Notes: a model not told the origin generated them from the sequence alone. A DNA stretch of 64,000 nucleotides from Chinchilla lanigera (GCF_000276665.1 NW_004955502.1:5461023-5525022), one strand, 5' to 3'. Positions 45,400 through 57,625 are shown, counted from the stretch's first letter. A program made the numbers and translations.

Positions 45400-46310
45400 G
45401 AACTTAACTTCAACTTTAGTGATAATAATGCACAAGTTAGGATGGAATCCTTTCTTTATTTGATCTTCCAAGGAAATCTAGTCCTTTCTTAATATTGTAA
45501 AATGAGTTGAATAAATATAAAGTAAAGCAACTCATCATAATTGGGAGGTTTTCTAGAATTATAGAATTAGGCATTTTTAAATGAGTAAAGCCATAGAATA
45601 GCACACAATGTTTTCAAGATTTAGAAAAAAATAGTTCTAATGTTAATATACATTAAAATATTACAATTACTAACACTAATACAATTATATTAAAATTTTA
45701 TAAGCAATACAAATATTTTAGCAGTATTACTTTATTTAACATAAAGACTTGAAACATCTGTTGTTAATCATGGTCAAATCGATCACCTCCAAATTATTTA
45801 TTAAGTTCAGCAATTTTAATGAATTTTCCAGATATTAGTTTCTAGTAATTTGCTATATGAGTATTTAAGTTCATGTAAACATAAGAATGTACGGATTTCT
45901 CCCACCATACTTAAGAAATACATTAAAACTGTAGTAAAAAAGACAATGGCACTTACGTATGAGAAGTGTATTTGGCCGTCAATAAAAAGTTACAAATACA
46001 TAGCTAATGGAAACTTAATTATGATGAATAAACTTGATTTCAGTGAGAATGAAATGGACTCTTTACTAAAATATGCTGGGATAATTTGTTACAAGCAATG
46101 ATTCAGTATTTATACATTATTATTCCTAATTAAAGTCTTGGTTTATGTTAGGGATGACTTTTTCTGCTGTACATCCTACTTGTTTTTAATATGTATATTA
46201 TGAAATCTATCCAGTATTTTAGTATTATATGGGATAGTTTCACTGTCCTGAAAACCTGTGCCCTCTTTATTCCCTTCTCTTTATATACCCCCAAATACCA
46301 AGGAGCATGA
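45400..46310. other. AT-rich sequence, no gene
   Basis: An 83-codon plus ORF at 45850-46101 has no domain and AT-rich codons. It is likely chance. Confidence 0.4.
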
Positions 46311-46314
46311 CCAC

Positions 46315-46420
46315 AACATAGTATAGTAGATTTGATTTAGTAAGAAGCTCTCTTCCAATGTGGCTGCACTATTTTATACTCCCACCAATAACAAGTAAAT
46401 CTTAAAATTGAAGAGCATCA
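46315..46420 (-). mobile_element. Small L1 3'-end remnant
   Basis: 'ttccaatgtggctgcactat' and 'tttatactcccaccaataac' resemble the antisense of an L1 ORF2 3' passage. Confidence 0.45.
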
Positions 46421-46438
46421 TTGTTATGAAGAGCATCA

Positions 46439-46781
46439 TGTTATGTCTGGGTGTCCCCCTCAAAGCGTCATGTGGTCATGAGGCAGGCTTTTAGAGTTTG
46501 ATTGATTATGGATGTGAGACCTACACCCACCCAGTGGTGGATAGCTTGCATACATAAAGGAGAGGAGGAAGCTGCTTGCAGCAATTCTTATTTACGTGCT
46601 TGTTGCTTTTGCTGTGTTCCACCACTATGAACTGTAGCCCTTAGACATGTGCCACCCTGCCTTGTAACCGGCCAAGTATAGACTGAAACCTCCATAAACT
46701 TTAAGTGAAATAAACCTTTTCTTCTTTAATTTTGGGTGTCAGGTATTTTGTCCCAGCAAAGAGAGGAAAGTAACCAAGATA
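46439..46781 (+). mobile_element. 5' LTR of an ERVL-MaLR provirus
   Basis: Begins TGTTATGTCTGGGTGTCCCC and ends GTAACCAAGATA. It contains 'atagactgaaacctccataa' and 'gtgaaataaaccttttcttc', the AATAAA polyadenylation signal in its usual place. It is paired with a similar LTR at 48203-48553, which diverges by many substitutions and small indels, so the insertion is old. Its 5' edge shows a local duplication ('aagagcatcattgttatg' then 'aagagcatcatgttatg'). Confidence 0.85.
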
Positions 46782-48202
46782 AAATTTGGTACCAAGAGTG
46801 AGGTCATTGCTGTGACTATACCTGACCATATGGCTCAAGAGCCTTTGGAAATGGCTTGTGGGAAAAGCTTGGAAATGTACAGAGATGTTGCCTGAAAAAG
46901 TAGAGCTGCAATGACTTTGGCTGCTCTGTTTGGGAGATTCTGGTCAGAGCTCAGAATTTCAGAAAACTGATAGAAATCCTGCTGGTGAAGATCAGGTTCT
47001 GGAGGTTTCTACTGGGAGGAAGAAACGCATTGGGTGCTGGACTCCAGATGATGTGTGCCGGTTAATCTGGCAAAGGAAATATTAAGGCAATTGAATGCTG
47101 GGGAAGTGGCATGACTATTGTTGGGGGCTTCTTGCCAGATTTATGTTGAGAATCAAGAGCAAAGAGCCCAGCAAGATGATTTAAAATGTTATGAGTTTGG
47201 CCAGAAAGGAAGCTCCAGTAAAGCTATGGATTGCAAAAATAGAGCTGAGGAGATATCCGTAGCTGAGAAGGAAGAGAATAGAAAAGATGACCTGAGGGCA
47301 TCACAAGAAGCAAGTCTCCACCCTTTGCAGCCTCAAAACTGCAAAAACGAAAGACTTTGCTTTGAGAAGAAACCCGTAGAGTGCCTTGTTCCAGAATGGT
47401 AGCAGCCACACCAGGTTCCAGAATGGTGGCAGCATAAAAAATTAGTTCTTCAGAATTGGATTCAGGATGCTCAGTGATCCAGGCACTGAAACCCTATTGC
47501 CAAGAGAGAAAAAAGCTTGGCTATTGCTCCAGGTGGCAGCAGACCTTGGCATCATCCACGTGGCACTGGATTTAGGTGCATACAGCATTTAAGAGTTCTG
47601 AGGTTAAAGAGGCTTCCATCCACATTTCAGAAGGCCTGGAAGGCCAGGCAGCATGCCTCTGAGAGGGCAGTATATAAAGCCGTGAGTGTGAAGCAAAATG
47701 TGTACTGGAGACCTCAGAAGTTTGGAAAAGCCAGGAACATGGATTATCTAAGGAAACCTGCAAGGAGGGAGCAAAGTGGGCCTAAAAGAGATATCGTGGG
47801 AGCTGTAACCACTGCAAGTGCCATAGGGATGGAATCATGCAAGCCCATTGGAGTTCACAACATGCCACAAGTTGTTTCAGATTGTGGATGTGGAACTACA
47901 GCACTTAATGTTAGCCCTGCTGGATGTTGGACTTGCATTGGTCTCAATGCTTTGTATCCTTCTGTTTGTAACTTTTAGAATGGTAATGTTTATTTTGTGC
48001 CATTTAATGTTGGAAGTCTTTAACTTTTCATTTGTACAGGGACTCACAGCTAAGAGTTTGTCTTATATCTAGGAGGAGACTTGGGACTTGGACTTTTCAG
48101 CAATGCTGAAACTGTCAATGACTTTGGCAACTCTGGCAGATGGACTAAAATGCCTTTTGCACAAAAGGATGTGCATGAGTCTTTGGGGGGCCAGAAGTGG
48201 AA
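46782..48202 (+). mobile_element. MaLR internal region (no functional ORF)
   Basis: Starts directly after the 5' LTR with TTTGGTACCAAGAGTG, the position and look of a MaLR primer-binding site. Ends at a purine-rich TTTGGGGGGCCAGAAG tract before the 3' LTR, like a polypurine tract. MaLR internals are non-autonomous and do not encode pol. The longest open frame, 153 codons at 47517-47978, has no recognisable retroviral domain. A short frame at 47118-47402 contains a Cys-rich stretch only loosely resembling a decayed zinc knuckle. Confidence 0.8.
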
Positions 48203-48553
48203 TATTATGGTTTGTGTCTGTGTGTCCCCCTCAAAGCCTAATGTGCTTGTGGGTTGGGCTTATAGAGCTTGATTGATTATGGGTGTGAGAGCTACACCTG
48301 CTCTGGGGTGGATAGCTTGCATATGTAAGGGAGAGGAAGAGGCTACTTGTCGCCATTCCTCCTTTTTGTGCTTGTTGCTTTTGCTGTGTTGCACCGCCTT
48401 GAACTGTAGCCCTCTGCCATGTGCCACTCCGCCTTCTAACCAGCCAAGTATGGCCTGAAACGTCCACAAACTATAAGAGAAATAGACATTTCCTACCTTA
48501 ATTTTGAACATCAGATATTTTGTCCCAGCAAAGAGAAGAAAGTAACCAAGACA
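48203..48553 (+). mobile_element. 3' LTR of the ERVL-MaLR provirus
   Basis: Begins TATTATGGTTTGTGTCTG and ends GTAACCAAGACA. It shares the body and AATA-type polyadenylation region with the 5' LTR. The expected flanking 5-bp duplication is not clean (CATCA on the left, GTCAT on the right). Confidence 0.85.
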
Positions 48554-48779
48554 GTCATCCTTCTACTTTGCAATTTGTTGTTGGCATTGGAATTGGAATC
48601 TACAGCTGTCTGCAGGGACCAGAAATTCCCAAGGCAAGAAACAAAACTTTGACCTCTTACAACAAACAAAACTTAGACCTCTTAACCACTCTGTCAAAAA
48701 ATTAAGTTTTTATTAAAATTCATGTGGAATTTGCTGTTTTGTATGCACCTAAGAAAATTATAAAATGTCATTGGTTCTT

Positions 48780-49180
48780 CACAGTTCATAGGATTTAATT
48801 TCTTTAAATATACATATTTGTCTGCTTTTCATGTGATTAATTTGCTATGTTGTATAACCTTTATTCCACATTCTATTTTCTGAATATATTTGGGTAATTT
48901 TTCTCAGATATTTAGCATACACATATACCTTTGAGATTTCTTTTTCTTATGGGTATGCTGTTATGATATTATGCATAGAGTTGTCTAGATTTTCCATATT
49001 TATTTTTGCTATTTATTTCTGATTTAATTCTATTGGATCAGACAACAGATTCTAAAGTACATCTTACATTTATTAAGACATTTTGTGATTACATGAATCA
49101 TCTATTTTGGTGAATGTACATGAAAAGAATGTATATTTTTCAGAACTATTTTATAAATAGCAATTAGATCAAAATGATTA
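48780..49180 (-). mobile_element. Old LINE-1 ORF2 fragment (endonuclease/linker side)
   Basis: 'gatttaattctattggatca' followed by 'tgaatgtacatgaaaagaat' and 'gtatatttttcag' is the antisense of the L1 ORF2 passage at the end of the endonuclease. Confidence 0.6.
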
Positions 49181-49263
49181 ATAGTATTTCATATTCAGCT
49201 CTTTACTGAATTTTTGGGACCATATTATCATAAAGTATGGCTCTTCCCCAATGACACTACTAT

Positions 49264-49371
49264 TTTTTTTTTTTTTTTGGTTTTTGGTTTTTCTCTGGTA
49301 CCAGGAACCGAACTCACGACCTTGAGCTTGCCAGGCAGGCGCTTTTGCCGCTGAGCTAAATCCCCAGCCCC
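49264..49371 (-). mobile_element. ID SINE, young, minus strand
   Basis: Full-length, T-rich tail region with GGTTTTT repeats, four-A form. The TSD TGACACTACTAT occurs at 49252-49263 and 49372-49383. Confidence 0.96.
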
Positions 49372-49539
49372 TGACACTACTATTAAAACAAGTAAAAGAC
49401 AGATGGCTGCATGGGGGAGCTATATGCTGACAATCAACTGCTGCAGCCCACAGGTTACATACGCTGCTGTGTTTACTCTGCTGGTAAAAATTAGCCCCAT
49501 GATCCTGAACTGAGAAAGAACAGAGACTTCTGTTCATTA

Positions 49540-50320
49540 GAAATTTTTAACTTAATGTTAAGGAGGAGAAAGCATACTCTAGGTAAATATGCACAGCATG
49601 AAAAGTATCATGTACACTAAAATCCAGAAAAACTACACTATGTAATTGGTAGCTATTAGAACATTTTGAAAATAGCAAATTGGAGAAAAGTAAATAAGTG
49701 ATGAGTTCAAAATTTAGCATGGTGCTTTTCTTTTAAGGAAGGTAATGGGGTGACACAGGGGAAAGCATATGTGTACATTTAAGCTTGTGGTATAATTTAA
49801 ATTCTTGGACTGAACGATGTATTCATGGGTGTTTGTTATCATTTTAAAATGCCATTATAAAAATTATGCATTCAGAGATTGTGTTACTTCTTCCATAAAG
49901 CAAGCCTGCAAGGTAAATTATGTGTTTTATTATATGCTTTCACTGCACCTTACCTACCCTTATTGTAACTTTAAAGTTTCCATATAATTATATTTGTTGA
50001 ATAACCATTGTTTCCATTACAATAAAAGCTCCACTAGAAATGTTTATGTCTGTTATGTTATTATCTCCAGGCATAATTTCTTCATCACTATAGGTATTTA
50101 ATAAATATTCTTTGAATAAGTGAATTAGAAAGCATAGAAAATAAAATGAAGAAGAACATTACCCAGTTTGTTATACAGAAAAAAATATAAAGAGCAAAAT
50201 GTTGTATTTTAATTGTTGTTACAAATTGGTATTATTTCACGTAGTTGCAGTCATACTTTTATTTTCATGCTGCTTTTCTTAACAGAGCAACTCTTCTTTT
50301 CCATACTAATACAAACACTG
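49540..50320. other. AT-rich sequence, no gene
   Basis: Nothing recognised. Confidence 0.4.
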
Positions 50321-50324
50321 AAAT

Positions 50325-50465
50325 ATTTTTTTTTTTTTGAGACAGGGTCTCACTATGCAGTTCAGGCTGGCTTGAGCTCACTTTGTAGCCCAGGCTGGCC
50401 TTGAACTCCCAACGATTCTCCTTCCTCAGCCTCCCAAGTGCTGGGATTACAGGCATGTGCCACCA
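50325..50465 (-). mobile_element. B1 SINE, minus strand
   Basis: T run, then 'gagacagggtctcactatgc', 'agttcaggctggcttgagct', 'agcccaggctggccttgaac' and 'gctgggattacaggcatgtg'. The duplicated 'caggctggc' core is the rodent B1 internal duplication. Confidence 0.93.
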
Positions 50466-50479
50466 TTCTCATGAAATTT

Positions 50480-51080
50480 TAATCTTATAGGGCTTCACAA
50501 TATTGCACTCCAAAATTTTCCATAGGCACCCTATCCATCCTTCTGGTAAATAGGAGAAACTTAGATTTGTCATTGCTACTTGTTTTGTTTGGATGGTTAC
50601 CATAAAAAATATAAGATTGGATATCTGTGCTCTGAGAGCTTTTTAAATAGATATCAAGTTTTCCTCTTAGATTATATATCTATAAAAAATATCTGGGAAA
50701 ATTTCAGAAAAATTTTGCAGATTTTTAATGACTATTACAGAGGTAATATTTCCTTTTTGCTTTACTTAGAACACCATTCAACTGTGATCTTAAAGATTAA
50801 GGATCTGTCACACTGAGTGGCTTTGGATATTTGTTCTTGGTGTTATTTGAGATAAGGTGACATTTTTTCCCAGGAGCGAGCACTGCAAATGCTATAAGAA
50901 AAGGATTTTATGAGACTTCAGCTACAATTTTCTACAGAAGATCGTAATAGATAAGACAGAATCTTGATTCTTCAAGAGGACTGTGTGGAAAGTCACTGCT
51001 GAATGCCAGTTAGGCCAGCTCTTGCCTTAAGGACAAAGCCAGAGCAGCACAGGGAGATGGAGTTGCTCCCAGGAAGGCTC
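50480..51080. other. No recognised feature
   Basis: Unique sequence with chance ORFs. Confidence 0.4.
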
Positions 51081-51097
51081 CTTTGAGATGGGATTTT

Positions 51098-51196
51098 TTT
51101 TTTTTTTTTGGTTTTTCTCCAGTACCGGGAACCGAACTCACGACCTTGCACTTGCCAGGCAGGTGCTTTTGCCGCTGAGCTAAATCCTCAGCCCCA
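51098..51196 (-). mobile_element. ID SINE, minus strand
   Basis: Full-length ID in antisense, four-A form, slightly diverged (TTGCACTTG, TCCTCAGCCCC). The TSD AGATGGGATTTT occurs at 51086-51097 and 51197-51208. Confidence 0.95.
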
Positions 51197-51209
51197 AGAT
51201 GGGATTTTG

Positions 51210-52290
51210 AAGACAGCCCCAAACCTTATTCACTGCACTACCACTTTGGGACCTGAGAAGCACCCTGCATCTTAATGTTCTTAGGGGAATGACAAGTGCT
51301 TCTAGGAAAATCTCTGTGGCACCAGACTTCTTATTTTAGCCCAGATCAGCAAATTTCCAAAAAGAGATAGCAAAATCTGTTCTGAGAAATGATAAATGAC
51401 AGAAAAAATCCTTGAATAGTGTGGAAGAGTAACTGACAAAGTGGAAGTTTTGAGAAGACACAGTTAGCGGCAGTACCTAACCTTTCGGTATTATTTTTGG
51501 ACCTCACAGAGAAAATGTGAGGTTACAAAGCAGCTTGGAAATTGTGGAAGGAAAAAATACATGTTTAAAATAAACATTGTATTTACATTTTTTTGATGAG
51601 AGTTAGAATAGGCACTTCATTTCAATACAGGGAGATAGAACAGATCAAACAATAAATTTCTTAGGCAACAGGGTCAAGATAGACACAAGACACATTCATC
51701 ATGGCTTTCTGCTCAGGCCTACCATTATAGAAAAAGAGTGTGTATTTCATGGAGCAAAAGAAGATAATCTGGCTCTTATTTGTAGTTAACCAGTAACTGC
51801 TATCCTCAAAGGTTGTGAAAAAATAGTCGACTCATGGTTTTCAAAATATTGGCAGCACAGAATCTTTCTTTCATTTAAAATCTCTCCAATGGGAAAATTT
51901 TAAATGGCTCCAAATGTTACTCCACTGATTAAGGCCTTGGTGGAGGCTTCAGTGTGGCCTGGAGTCCCTCACACACACATTCAGCAACTATCCAGGGTTC
52001 CAATGTATGGCTTGAATTGGATCCTAGCACTGTGATATATACTTTAGCTAGGGATCAATGAAATGGAAATATAATGTAGAAGAGAAAATTTTGCTGCCAC
52101 ACACATCAGTAAAGATCCATGTGAGTGTCATATACCTTTTCTCTTTTTAAGTGTATTTACACAGAATACTTTTTCATTACATTATCATCTCATATTTTCC
52201 ATATTTTATATGATATCTATTCTTTAATTGCTACACACCAAAGTCTGATAATATGTCTTTTGTTTGTTATTAGTAAAACAGCAAGGAAGA
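51210..52290. other. No recognised feature
   Basis: Unique AT-rich sequence without identified gene or repeat. Confidence 0.4.
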
Positions 52291-52300
52291 TATTTCATTT

Positions 52301-52395
52301 CTTCTTCTTCTTCTTCTTCTTCTTCTTCTTCTTCTTCTTCTTCTTCTTCTTTTTCTTCTTCTTCTTCTTCTTCTTTCTTCTTCTTCTTCTTCTTC
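52301..52395. repeat. (TTC)n/(GAA)n tract, ~95 bp
   Basis: CTT trinucleotides run without a break from 52301 to 52350, then continue with interruptions to 52395. On the minus strand this is a GAA tract forming the A tail of the adjacent B1. The long Phe, Ser, Glu and Arg runs in six-frame translation come from it. Confidence 0.98.
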
Positions 52396-52496
52396 AAGAC
52401 AGGATCCAACTGTGCAGTTCAGGCTGGCTTCAAACTTGCAGTGATCCTCTTGCCTCAGCCTCCTGAGTGCTGGGATTATAGGCATGTGCCACCTAG
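52396..52496 (-). mobile_element. B1 SINE whose A tail became the GAA tract
   Basis: 'caagacaggatccaactgtg', 'cagttcaggctggcttcaaa', 'ttgcctcagcctcctgagtg' and 'gctgggattataggcatgtg' are the B1 in antisense. TATTTCATTT (52291-52300) and TATTTCCATTT (about 52497-52507) look like a decayed target duplication enclosing the B1 plus the GAA tract. Confidence 0.92.
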
Positions 52497-52845
52497 TATT
52501 TCCATTTCTAATTGAAAATTCATGAAGTAGAGCTCTAGAAAGTTAAATCCCTTGTCTAAATGCAAAAATTTTATCAGTGACCTATCTATTTATGCAAAAT
52601 TTAATCTCTCTGGTTTTACAACAGTGCATTGTTTTCTTTATGGCACTTTGCCAGTAGGTGAAACTATGACTTTGCAGGTTTAGGATGTTGTCTGTCTCCT
52701 TTAATCATACAAACCCCTTTATCTAGTTTAAATATATTTAAAGGTAGCTTTTCCTTTTTTTCTGCACACAATGTTATAAACAGATGTTTATAGTATCTAA
52801 ACTGATAAAGCACAACATAAAAATTTAATAAATATCTTCATGAGA

Positions 52846-52951
52846 GGGGATGGGGATTTAGCTCAGCGGCAAAGCGCCTGCCTGGCAAGCGCAAGGTCGT
52901 GAGTTTGGTTCCCGGTACCGGAGAAAAACAAAACAAAACAAAACAAAAAAA
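52846..52951 (+). mobile_element. ID SINE with (AAAAC)n tail and perfect TSD
   Basis: Head GGGGATGGGGATTTAGCTCA, A and B boxes intact, three-A form, GGTACCGGAG end, then an AAAAC-repeat tail. The TSD ATCTTCATGAGA occurs at 52834-52845 and 52952-52963. Confidence 0.97.
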
Positions 52952-52969
52952 ATCTTCATGAGAATTCAG

Positions 52970-55900
52970 TCTTGTTTCTTCTTTTCTTTCAATTAAGAAT
53001 CACTAATAGAATGTCTGCTCAGAAATCAACCATGGCCAAACAGCCAGGGCCAGAATTCAAGGTAAAACCTTGTCAGATATATTTGGTGAATCAACACAAA
53101 CAACAGGATGCCTTACACTCTGTTGACATTGTCCATCCATAGACTATATTTTTAAAATCCTTTTTGCATATTATGATCACCTAAAAAGTTTGGATTCTCT
53201 TAATCTAATTTTGAAATCACATTTCATTACATCTGTGACATAAATGGTTAAATAAAATAACCTCATTGCAGTGCATTTTTGCTTGATGTTTGGATTCAAA
53301 CAGGAATTTTTAGAAATGAGGCAAAAATAATATTGATGTTGGGTATATCTATTTAACACATTGCTGAATTTTTAATAACCTTTCCCTGTGTAGAATGTCT
53401 AAATTACTAGTGAATCAAAAGGAACAGAAAAACACACATGAAATATAAACATTCTTGAAAAAGGACCTTGTGACACCAGAAGCAGGTGTTATACATTTTA
53501 GTCCAACTTTTCCTAAAGAGACCTGCAAGTATTTGCAAGAACACTGGTGCACTGAGGAAATGGAAAAACACAGAGTATTTAGGTTTTTAGTGTCCAAATG
53601 CTAATAAGGATACCCAGAAATTCAGAGCAACACTTCTACCCACAGGTCCAACTAGTTGCTTATTGCAATCAAGTTGTAAATTGAGGTTTTACTTAAATCT
53701 GCTCATCAGGCCCAGTGGCTCTTTGAACTAAACAGGTGTCTGTTACTGCAGTTTCTAAATTAAGATAAAAATAATTACCAACAATGACACCATCCACAGC
53801 AAGTCTTGATCCTATGTTTCATAGGATAATATCCTTGAAAGAGCCAAGTAGAAGATCCTGATCATCACCCTTGGTCTCTAAGGTAAAACATTTATAATAT
53901 GTCATTTCTGAGTGATTCTTGCAGATTAGTGCAGCCAATAACGGCAAGAGATTTCAGGACAGTGAATCCAGTAAAACCATGATTTAATGTGTCCTTTGTC
54001 CCAAGCAGAAAGTAGGTAAACCTTGGTGAGTGGGCTGCAAATGATGAAATCAGTTAATGATCTCTTTTGCTGATTTTATTTCAAATTATGTTCATTATCA
54101 CATTATATTTCGTGTCTTCCAGGTTTATCAATAAAACTCTTCAAATTATATTCAATTATTGATCTTCAATATATTTTTTCTTTCCCAAATATTAGCAGAA
54201 AATCAGTATGTGGTTGCTTTAATTTAACAAGATAATGCTATATCAGTCTGCCTCAGTGCTTCTATGACACTCAAGACCTTTTAATCTTCCCTCCAAGGTC
54301 ATATGCTGCTCTGCTGCCTCGATTACAGTAGGCTCATAGGACATGGTGAGCAGAGAGCAGCAGGTGTGCCAGACGACTGACGGAGCGTTATTGCCAGGGG
54401 TGGGAAATGAACCATGTAATGATGCAGGGCCCTGATCCTCCAGCGAATCTCAGAAATTTAGAAGTCTGGAAATACCAGGTTATTCTTTTCAAACTGAATG
54501 ATACTTTGCTTCACTTTGTACTCTACCACAGCGAATGGCTATAACACATTATACATCCTTTCAAATTTGCAAGAAAAAGAAAATGCTGATTTGGTTGCTA
54601 TAATTGGTTTCCTGAGTAGCTGAAAATGCTCTCAGTACTGACAGAAAAACAGAAAAGAGAAGATAGTGTAACTGATTTGGGGTATATAATAGTGACTCTC
54701 TCACTCAGATAAGACCTATGGAATTGAAAATCTAAGTATATGTGGCATGCCAGGTAATACAAGGAATTAGAGGTGACATCTCACACAGAGAAGCACAGCA
54801 AAGTTTCTATGGTGTTCTAGTAAACTCAGACCTTCACTGACAAGTATTTATTCTTCTTGAGAAAAAATAACTCATAGCTCAGGCTTTGTTAGAAATTGAA
54901 TACCTTATTTCAAAATTTGGTGGCCTGGTAACCTGAGATACCTATCATGAACTGGGTGTTATCAACTTGTATATACAAGAAAAAAATAAGCATGTATTTC
55001 AGATCTAAATCATGAAATGTAAATTTGAATAGAATCTAAAAGTGCAAGTGTATTAATAAGCAGTTCATGCTCCTACTCTGTTTACCCTTAACATATTCCA
55101 CCCCTCCCTAAACATACAGCTGCAGATGAAGAACCACACTCTAACCTGAGCAACATGATTTCCTGAAGACCTTTCGTAGCATGCTGGAAATAGGAATAGA
55201 GTTGTGGTATTTCAGCCTTACTTACAAGTAGAATTATATAGCAGCTAATTCTTTTGGGGATGAGAAGAGGCTGAATAGCAAACAATCTACATAAGTAGGT
55301 GATAAAAACTGTTTAGACAGAAAAAGACTTGGAAAAATTGGTCTATGAGGATAGTTGACTAGATTGCTTTAAAAAGAAGTGTGTAGATATAACTTTTGGA
55401 ATTGATTTAGAGTAAGAAAGTATTATTGAGCAGGAAAATGCTCAACAAAAGGTCTCCACTGCAAGTGGAGTCACTCGATATTCTAACGCTTTCAAGTTGG
55501 CCTCTTTCCCAAGCCTCCTTACTGTGTAGCCAAGATACTCTCTGACCTTGATGGCAGGGTAGAGGTTCTGCAGTATGAGAGACTTCCTCATTCCACAGTT
55601 CACTATCTCCCGCTTCTGTTGTATATATAATGCTCAGCATCAGTAAAAGATTAAACCTAAATATATTATTACCTAGGGATCTAGCCAAGCATATGATTAT
55701 GGTTTAAAATGCTGGACCTTTTCCATCTTGAGGGGAATAATAATTTATCTAGACTGAACTAGCATTTACTTAGGTGTTGAATTTTCTTTCCGTACCTTAC
55801 GTACTTCTTCCAGCAAACTTATCACTGGACTAACTGAAAATCTTATACAATTTTTGCATCTGATCCAAAAAGAATTTGACATAGCCAAAATTAAGACAGC

Positions 55901-57240
55901 CTGACAATCATAGAATTTATTGTTTTTCTTTGTACCCTATTGTGCAGAATTACCAAAGTTTATAGAAGTGAAAAGATATGTAGAATGAATGGAAGTAAAA
56001 CAGAAATTAATACATAACAAATTGAGCACTTTCCAATATGCAATGCTTAACAGATCAAGTGCCTCCAATGCACCTACCCTATCTCCATCCTTTCACTCTC
56101 ATGAACAGATTTCGCATTTTCTGAATCAAGCCAGAGAAAGAAAACAAGGAATGAAAGTATGGGATATACCTCTCACAAAGTGAAACCATCTCTGGTTTCT
56201 ACCATCTGGTCTTAGAGCCCTGCCACGAGGTTTTGAGTACAGTGTAAGTTATGCAGTCAGAAGCCCCTTCAGTAGAGTCACTGAGAGTCTGAAGTTGGAA
56301 GCTGCTCATCTCAAGATCTTCATGCTGCAGAACAAAAACAGGAGAGAGGTATATGGATCCTGATAGATAACCCAAGGTAAACAGGTTTGCTATGAGGGCA
56401 GCTGTAGCATATTTAGAACCCAGAGTCTTTCCTGGGATGCCTCCTATTCTGGCCCATGAATTAGTAAAATTTATTGCAAGATTTCTGAAACTTCACAAAG
56501 ACTATAATAACTTCACTCCTTTAGGAGCACCAATAAATACCATTGTTCAGAAATTGTAGTTTTATCTAGCTTATCAAGAAAACAGCCTCATCTGCTTTCT
56601 ATATTGACTAATGGCAAATGAAATATTTAGTCTCTACTGCTTCATAGAGACGATAAGCATAATTAACTGTGATAATCTTATTGTCAGCTGCAGAAACATA
56701 ACATTCTACTCTGAGTATTCTAGATAGTATAGCTTAAAACTGAGTTTAGATACTAATGGTTTGAGTGTGGGTTTTCAGGTCCAGGGAGCAATACTGAAAA
56801 AGAAAAGGTAACAAGTCCAAGGGAAGTAAATCAAACCGTACAGTGATGTGTTTTTGTGCTCTCACAGTTTCTAAAAGAAATACAGCTGGTTTCTCAGTCA
56901 AGGGAGGCTTTGGAGTAGCTGTCTGAGAAAAGCCATACCTCTAGGGTCAGTTGTGGACAGTAAATGGAAGCAATGAATGTATGGGTCATTCTCCAGTTCT
57001 TGACTCTCTCTGATTAAATTCCAATCCACAGGCAGCCCTTCTTTTCCAGGTTGTTTTAGCTAGCTTCTCTGAATAGTCACTGGAAGAGTCTAAGACTAAC
57101 TCATGCCATCTAGAATGGGCCTGGACCCTGGAACTCCTGTCAGTCTCTAGTACTGCAGAGTAAAGGAACTTGGGCAAATGCCCAGTCCTTGACTCTGCAA
57201 ACGGCTGTAGTGTTATGAGAAGACATACAGAAAATAATAC
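52970..57240. other. Large unique region without supported gene
   Basis: No repeats are confidently named. ORFs of 60-100 codons (for example 55407-55688 and 56986-57288) have no domains. GC rises slightly at 54290-54450 and 56180-56460, which could be old ERV sequence or unique DNA. Confidence 0.4.
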
Positions 57241-57257
57241 ACTGGGCTCTGTGACCT

Positions 57258-57625
57258 TGTTACAGTTTGTGTCTGCATGTCCCCCCAAATCCTCATGCAG
57301 TCATGGGGCTGGCTTCTAGGATTTGTGATTGATCCATAATCCAATACTGGGATTATGGGTGTGAGTGCTACACCCACCCTGGGGTGCGTAGTTTGCATAC
57401 AGTGTAAGGGAGGAAAAGAAGCTGCTTGCTGTCATTCCTTCCTTTCGCCCTTGCTGCCTTTGCTATCTACCACCACTATGAACTGTAGCCCTCTGCCATG
57501 TGCCTCTCTGCCTTGTAGCCAGCCAAGTATGGACTCTATAAACTGTAAGCAAAATAAACCTTTCCTTCCTCAATTTTGGGCATCAGTTATTTTGTTCCAG
57601 CAGTGAGAGAAAAGTAACCAAGACA
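57258..57625 (+). mobile_element. MaLR solo LTR with perfect TSD
   Basis: Starts TGTTACAGTTTGTGTCTG and ends GTAACCAAGACA, flanked by GACCT at 57253-57257 and 57626-57630. Same subfamily as the 46439/48203 LTRs but with an extra segment at about 57330-57352 that contains a small inverted repeat (ATAATCC/GGATTAT). 'caaaataaacctttccttcc' is the polyadenylation region. Confidence 0.93.

Noticed and set aside
47118..47402. Functional gag zinc-knuckle in the MaLR internal region
   Set aside because: Two of the four expected metal-ligand positions do not carry ligand residues and spacing is off. At most a decayed relic.
52125..52515. Poly-Phe, poly-Ser, poly-Glu and poly-Arg ORFs
   Set aside because: Translation of the TTC/GAA microsatellite in various frames.
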